Source: Hyphomicrobiales bacterium (GTDB lineage: Bacteria > Pseudomonadota > Alphaproteobacteria > Rhizobiales > Rhizobiaceae). From it: a DNA stretch of 64,000 bases. A program made the translations under genes and the position numbers. The notes beneath the pieces were generated by a model. The model ran no database searches. It saw nothing but the letters and a program-made list of their open reading frames with translations, and was not told the origin of the DNA. This document shows positions 59,860 to 64,000 of this stretch, piece after piece (the stretch's first letter is position 1; each line of letters opens with the position of its first letter). Location: the NCBI GenBank assembly GCA_900473915.1, contig UCNG01000012.1, positions 1-64,000 on the forward strand, in the 5' to 3' direction.

Positions 59860-60837
59860 TCACTTTGCCTGATTGACGGTTATAGCGATCATGTGGAGGA
59901 CATCGTCCGCGCTGCAACCGCGTGAGAGGTCGTTCGCGGGTTTCGCCAGCCCCTGAAGCACGGGGCCGATCGCCTGCGCACCGCCAATGCGCTGTGCGAT
60001 CTTGTAGCCGATATTGGCGGCCTCCAGATTGGGAAAGACGAAGACATTGGCATTGCCGTTCAACGGGGAATACGGTGATTTTGCGTGGCTGATCGCCTCC
60101 ACAAAAGCCGTGTCGAATTGCAGTTCGCCATCGATGCACAGATCAGGTTTCCGATCTCGAACCGTTCGTGTTGCCTGAACCACCTTCGACACGCGTTCAT
60201 GCGCGGCACTGCCGCCGGTGGAGAAGGATAGCATGGCGACGGCGGCGTCTTTTTCGGTCAGTTGGGAGTAGGATTCCGCCGACTGCATGGCGATATCGGC
60301 AAGCTGTGCGGAATCCGGTTCCACCACGAGCCCGCAATCGGCAAAGATGAAGGCGCCTTTCTTCTGATGATGCGACTGGCAAAGCAGCATCAGGAAAAAA
60401 CTGGAAACAAGCGATGCACCTTCGGCCTTGCCGATGATCTGCAGCGCGTGGCGTACCACGTCTGCTGTCGTCGCAACCGCACCTGCAACCGTCCCGTCCG
60501 CATCGCCTTCACGCACCATCATGGCGGCAAAACCCAGCGGTGACTTTGCCATGGCTTCGGCCTGTTCTTCCGTCGTGCCCTTGGCCTGACGCAGCCGATA
60601 GAGCTTATGCGCATAATCAGCGCTTTTGTCCGATCTCGTGGGATCGATGATCTCGATGCTTGATCCGTCGATCTGCCTGCCAATAATATCCGGCGAACCA
60701 AGCAGCGTGATACGGGCAATGCCTTCGCGCTCGGCACGCAGCGCCGCGTCGATGACACGCGGGTCTTCGCCTTCGGCCAGCACGATATGGCGCGGGTTGG
60801 AGCGGGCCTTCTCGAAAATCTTTTCCAGTGGCAGCAT
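59860..60837 (-). CDS. pta: Phosphate acetyltransferase
   Basis: A 325-residue short Pta, converting acetyl phosphate to acetyl-CoA. Landmarks are HIVLAEGEDPRVIDAALRAEREGIARITLLG, KSPLGFAAMMVREGDADGTVAGAVATTADVVRHALQIIG, SFSTGGSAAH and the C-terminal FPNLEAANIGYKIAQRIGGAQAIGPVLQGLAKPANDLSRG. The ATG at 60835-60837 has GGAG upstream. It follows xsc, whose product is acetyl phosphate, so it completes taurine-carbon assimilation. Confidence 0.94.
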   Translation of the reverse strand: MLPLEKIFEKARSNPRHIVLAEGEDPRVIDAALRAEREGIARITLLGSPDIIGRQIDGSSIEIIDPTRSDKSADYAHKLYRLRQAKGTTEEQAEAMAKSPLGFAAMMVREGDADGTVAGAVATTADVVRHALQIIGKAEGASLVSSFFLMLLCQSHHQKKGAFIFADCGLVVEPDSAQLADIAMQSAESYSQLTEKDAAVAMLSFSTGGSAAHERVSKVVQATRTVRDRKPDLCIDGELQFDTAFVEAISHAKSPYSPLNGNANVFVFPNLEAANIGYKIAQRIGGAQAIGPVLQGLAKPANDLSRGCSADDVLHMIAITVNQAK

Positions 60838-60887
60838 GGATGTATATTTCTCCGGAATTGCCGGGAGGAAACCTCCCGGCATAATCG

Positions 60888-62663
60888 TCAAACCGGCATC
60901 TGCTGACGCATGTCGGCCTTGCTGATACCAGCCACAACGACCGGCTTTTTCATCGCATCGCGGCGGAAAGGTTCGCCCAATTCCTGATTGAGCACGACTT
61001 CGATGAAGGTTGTCACACCCTTGGCCTGCTCGTCGATCGCCGTTTGCAGGGCTTCGGTAAGCGCCTGCTGGCTGTCGACGGTCACGCCCTTCAGCCCGCA
61101 ACCATCGGCCACCTTGGCATAGCTGAGGTTGGGGTTGAGCTCGGTACCGACGAAGTTGTTGTCATACCACAGCGTTGTGTTGCGCTTTTCTGCGCCCCAT
61201 TGATAGTTGCGGAAAATGACCATGGTGATGGCTGGCCAGCCTTTGCGGCCGATGGAGGTCATTTCGTTCATCGAGATGCCGAACGCTCCGTCGCCGGCAA
61301 AGCCGACCACCGGCGTGTCGGGTTGCCCGATCTTCGCGCCGACGATGGACGGGAAGCCGTAACCGCAGGGGCCGAACATCCCTGGCGCCAGATATTTGCG
61401 GCCATGTTCGAACGTCGGATAGGCGTTGCCGATGGCACAATTATTGCCGATATCCGTCGACATGATCGCATTTTTCGGCATGGCCGCCTGAATGGCCCGC
61501 CATGCCTGACGCGGCGACATGCGGTCTTTCTCGCGCTCGCGCGCATCCGCGTTCCATTGCGTGCCTGGATCGTCATCCTCGTGATCCATGGACGAAAGCT
61601 GCTGCAGCCAGGCGGATTTGCGCTGATGGATGAGTTGCTTGCGCTCCTCTCGGCCTTCATTTCCGGCATTGGCGCCGAGCTGGTCCAATATCTGCTGCGC
61701 GACCTGCTTGGCATCGCCGCAAATGCCAACCGTGATCTTCTTGGTCAGTCCGATCCGATCCGGGTTGATATCGACCTGAATGATCCTGGCATCTTTCGGC
61801 CAATAGTCGATACCGTAGCCCGGCAGGGTCGAGAACGGGTTGAGGCGGGTGCCGAGTGCCAGAACCACATCCGCTTTCGCGATCAGTTCCATCGCGGCCT
61901 TGGAGCCGTTATAGCCGAGCGGGCCGACCGAAAGCCGGTGACTGCCGGGGAAGGCGTCATTATGCTGATAGCCGCAACAGACCGGCGCATCGAGCCTTTC
62001 GGCAAGCGCAATGGATTCCGGGATTGCGCCGCCGATGACGACACCGGCACCGTTGAGAATGACCGGGAATTTTGCTTCCGTCAGAAGCTTTGCAGCCTCC
62101 GTAATCGCCTCGCGCCCGCCGCTCGGACGCTCCAGACGCACAATCTGCGGCAGATCCACATCGATCACCTGCGTCCAGAAATCACGCGGAACATTGATCT
62201 GCGCTGGAGCGCAGCCGCGCCAGGCCTTTTCAATCACACGGTTCAGCACTTCCGGAATGCGGGTCGCATCCCGTACCTCTTCCTGATAGCAGACCATTTC
62301 TTCAAACAGCGCCATCTGGTCCACTTCCTGAAAGCCGCCCTGACCGATGGTCTTGTTGGCGGCCTGCGGCGTCACCAGCAGCATGGGCGTGTGGTTCCAG
62401 TAGGCGGTCTTGATGGCGGTGACGAAGCCTGTCACGCCCGGTCCGTTCTGGGCGATCGCCATGCCCATCTTGCCGGTCACCCGCGTATAGCCGTCGCAGA
62501 TCAGCGCCGCATTCGTCTCATGTGCGCAGTCCCAGAAGGTGATGCCCGCCTTTGGAAACAGATCGGAAACCGGCATCATGGCCGATCCGATAATCCCGAA
62601 TGCATGCTCTATTCCATGCATCTGCAAAACCTTTACGAAGGCTTCTTCCGTCGTCATTTTCAT
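60888..62663 (-). CDS. xsc: Sulfoacetaldehyde acetyltransferase
   Basis: A 591-residue ThDP enzyme that converts sulfoacetaldehyde plus phosphate to acetyl phosphate and sulfite. The N-terminus (MTTEEAFVKVLQMHGIEHAFGIIGSAMMPVSDLFPKAGI) is diagnostic for Xsc. The ThDP-binding GDGAFGISMNEM...N segment and the QINVPRDFWTQ stretch agree. Two nearby ATGs at 62663 and 62657 are possible starts. It lies 22 bases past the taurine-dehydrogenase gene and 50 before pta. Confidence 0.95.
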   Translation of the reverse strand: MKMTTEEAFVKVLQMHGIEHAFGIIGSAMMPVSDLFPKAGITFWDCAHETNAALICDGYTRVTGKMGMAIAQNGPGVTGFVTAIKTAYWNHTPMLLVTPQAANKTIGQGGFQEVDQMALFEEMVCYQEEVRDATRIPEVLNRVIEKAWRGCAPAQINVPRDFWTQVIDVDLPQIVRLERPSGGREAITEAAKLLTEAKFPVILNGAGVVIGGAIPESIALAERLDAPVCCGYQHNDAFPGSHRLSVGPLGYNGSKAAMELIAKADVVLALGTRLNPFSTLPGYGIDYWPKDARIIQVDINPDRIGLTKKITVGICGDAKQVAQQILDQLGANAGNEGREERKQLIHQRKSAWLQQLSSMDHEDDDPGTQWNADAREREKDRMSPRQAWRAIQAAMPKNAIMSTDIGNNCAIGNAYPTFEHGRKYLAPGMFGPCGYGFPSIVGAKIGQPDTPVVGFAGDGAFGISMNEMTSIGRKGWPAITMVIFRNYQWGAEKRNTTLWYDNNFVGTELNPNLSYAKVADGCGLKGVTVDSQQALTEALQTAIDEQAKGVTTFIEVVLNQELGEPFRRDAMKKPVVVAGISKADMRQQMPV

Positions 62664-62685
62664 GGCGCATACCTTTCCTTGCAAT

Positions 62686-64000
62686 TCACAAAATTTCGTC
62701 TTTCAGCGCATACCAGCGATACATGGCGCGCTGGCCTATGCGCCTGAATGGCGTCAACATGCCGTAGCTCGGCAATTCGGAGGTGAAGATCGGCAGGTCC
62801 AGGCCCTGTCCGCGACCGGCCATGAGCTGCGCGACGCGGCGTCCGGCCTGTGCTGAATACATGACGCCGTTGCCGCCATAGCCCATGGCATAATAGATTT
62901 CCTGTGCCGGGTCGGGCCGATAGATGCGGGGCATCATGTCGTGGCTGACATCGACCCATCCCCACCATGAATAATCGATCTCGATGCCGGTGAGCGCCGG
63001 GAATTTCCGGTAGAGACCGGAAAGCAGCAAGTCGTAGTGTTTCGGGTTCGGTGCATCGGCCCCGGTAATGGCGCTGCGACTGCCGATCTGCATCCGCCCA
63101 TCGGGGAGAAAGCGGTAGTAATAGCGAAGCGTGCGCGTGTCCGTCAACGGAATGCCGGTCTTCGGACCACAAGCCTCGATTTCATCCGGCGTCAGCGGGC
63201 GTGTCACGACCGAGTTCGACAAGACCGGCATCAGCCGATAGCGGGTCAGCGGATGCAGGTCGGGCGATGTATAACCAGCCGTTGCAAAACAGACCTGCCG
63301 CGCCTTGACCGTCCCGTTCGGCGTGTTGAGATGATAGACATTGCCGTTCTTGCGGCAACTCAGCACCGGGCTTGCCGTGTGCACCTTCGCGCCCAACTTG
63401 CGGGCAAGCCTGAGATAGCCGAAGGCGAGCTTTGCAGCATGGATGCCGATGCCGTCCGGTTCGTACATTGCGCCGCGGGCTTCCTGATCGCGGATGAAAT
63501 CGCGGTGGATTTCCTCGCGGCCCACCATGCGGGTGCCATAGCCGAAAACCTCGTTCAGCAGGCGGGATTCCTTCTCCAGTGCGGGAAGCACTTTGTCGCG
63601 ATGGGCGATGTAAAGATGGCCGCCATCCTGCGGATCGCAGTCGATTTCCGGCTCCGCGATCAGGGCGCGAAAGAGATCGAACCCTTCGGCGATTTCCCGG
63701 TGCAGCTTGCGTGCCACATCCACGCCCCAGCGCTCGATCCATTGGGAGCGCTTGAGCCGGCCAGCGGAAATCTGCGCCTGCCCGCCATTGCGGGTGCTAC
63801 ACCCCCAGGCCACGCCGTTCGCCTCCAGAACCGTCGCCTTGATGCCGTGGTCGCGGGCGAGGTGGATCGCGGCAGAAAGCCCGGTATAGCCTGAACCAAC
63901 GACCACAACATCGGCATCGACATCACCGCGAATGGGGCCATCGTCTTCGGGCGCGGGGCCAGCCGTGCCGATCCAGTAGGTTGGCGCATAGTCGCGGCCT
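62686..64000 (-). CDS. tauY: Taurine dehydrogenase large-subunit-like FAD oxidoreductase (partial)
   Basis: The open frame continues to the window edge, so the start is outside. The visible part has an N-terminal GRDYAPTYWIGTAGP..., then the FAD motif VVVVGSGYTGLSAAIHLARDHG, and CSTRNGGQAQISAGRL; the C-terminus contains AMGYGGNGVMYSAQAGRRVA. This is the DAO family of amine dehydrogenases. Position directly before xsc and pta fits TauY, which oxidises taurine to sulfoacetaldehyde. The TauX partner is not in the window. Confidence 0.82.
   Translation of the reverse strand, partial: GRDYAPTYWIGTAGPAPEDDGPIRGDVDADVVVVGSGYTGLSAAIHLARDHGIKATVLEANGVAWGCSTRNGGQAQISAGRLKRSQWIERWGVDVARKLHREIAEGFDLFRALIAEPEIDCDPQDGGHLYIAHRDKVLPALEKESRLLNEVFGYGTRMVGREEIHRDFIRDQEARGAMYEPDGIGIHAAKLAFGYLRLARKLGAKVHTASPVLSCRKNGNVYHLNTPNGTVKARQVCFATAGYTSPDLHPLTRYRLMPVLSNSVVTRPLTPDEIEACGPKTGIPLTDTRTLRYYYRFLPDGRMQIGSRSAITGADAPNPKHYDLLLSGLYRKFPALTGIEIDYSWWGWVDVSHDMMPRIYRPDPAQEIYYAMGYGGNGVMYSAQAGRRVAQLMAGRGQGLDLPIFTSELPSYGMLTPFRRIGQRAMYRWYALKDEIL

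Noticed and set aside
61044-62747. 567-codon plus-strand frame opposite xsc
   Set aside because: It is the antisense shadow of a clear Xsc protein; it shows no domain pattern and has His/Arg-rich composition typical of reverse frames in GC-rich genes.
1-64000. CRISPR arrays, insertion sequences, rRNA genes and toxin-antitoxin pairs
   Set aside because: No regularly spaced repeats, transposase genes, rRNA sequence or convincing toxin-antitoxin pair were seen; the RHH protein lacks a toxin partner.

Overview
The window is chromosomal DNA of an alphaproteobacterium of the order Hyphomicrobiales (Rhizobiales), most likely the Brucella/Ochrobactrum group. The clues are a RirA-type iron regulator with an Irr-box-like site in its upstream region, a metA gene with a SAM-II-like leader, many periplasmic binding-protein ABC transporters, and the overall codon and intergenic style. 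The species call is inference from gene content only.

Layout. (1) 1-1634: rirA and a YbaK-type Cys-tRNA(Pro) deacylase. (2) 1635-9625: an ~8 kb integrated element in a tRNA-Ser(UGA) gene. It is bounded by a 39-bp direct repeat of the 5' half of the tRNA, and both ends carry paired GGTAGCAA motifs 11 bp apart. It has an integrase, an excisionase-like gene and HK97-type head genes (truncated portal, prohead protease, major capsid, HNH nuclease, connector, DUF3168). It lacks terminase, tail and lysis genes. The intact tRNA-Ser is now at the right edge, behind an element-derived promoter candidate. (3) 10-16 kb: AraC regulator, CrcB fluoride channel, and a siderophore locus (TonB receptor, RhtX/FptX-like MFS, cupin). 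(4) 16.7-28.9 kb: a sulfur-scavenging region with flavin reductase, an Rrf2 regulator, a luciferase-like monooxygenase, an M20 amidohydrolase, a GNAT acetyltransferase, a fused permease-ATPase, two binding proteins, a kappa-GST/HCCA-isomerase-like protein and two further luciferase-like monooxygenases. The gene set closely parallels the Bacillus subtilis yxeKLMNOP and ytm/ytn operons, which recover cysteine from S-modified cysteines. (5) 29-33 kb: three-subunit membrane sugar/polyol dehydrogenase (TAT subunit 3, GMC flavoprotein, tri-heme cytochrome c). (6) 33-37 kb: AraC/alcohol dehydrogenase divergent pair, DUF982 protein, diguanylate cyclase. (7) 37-44 kb: Yej/Opp-type peptide ABC transporter with two paralogous binding proteins. 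(8) 44.7-48.5 kb: MarR, DUF899, VOC, ROK kinase, CutC. (9) 48.7-54.8 kb: metA, MFS exporter, GH25 lysozyme lipoprotein, MocR/PdxR-type regulator with a PNPOx-like protein, Lrp/AsnC regulator. (10) 55-59.8 kb: polar amino-acid ABC transporter with a RocB-like peptidase. (11) 59.8-64 kb: end of a taurine dissimilation operon (dehydrogenase subunit, Xsc, Pta), running off the right edge.

Several very short genes are also proposed: single-span membrane peptides at 11238-11351 and 35342-35434, and a 57-codon frame at 54969-55142 whose stop overlaps the next gene's ribosome binding site. Regulatory calls include a SAM-II-like riboswitch before metA, a MarR operator palindrome, repeated sites in the siderophore-receptor promoter and several clear hairpins. 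All family assignments come from reading protein sequence by eye; no database search was run.
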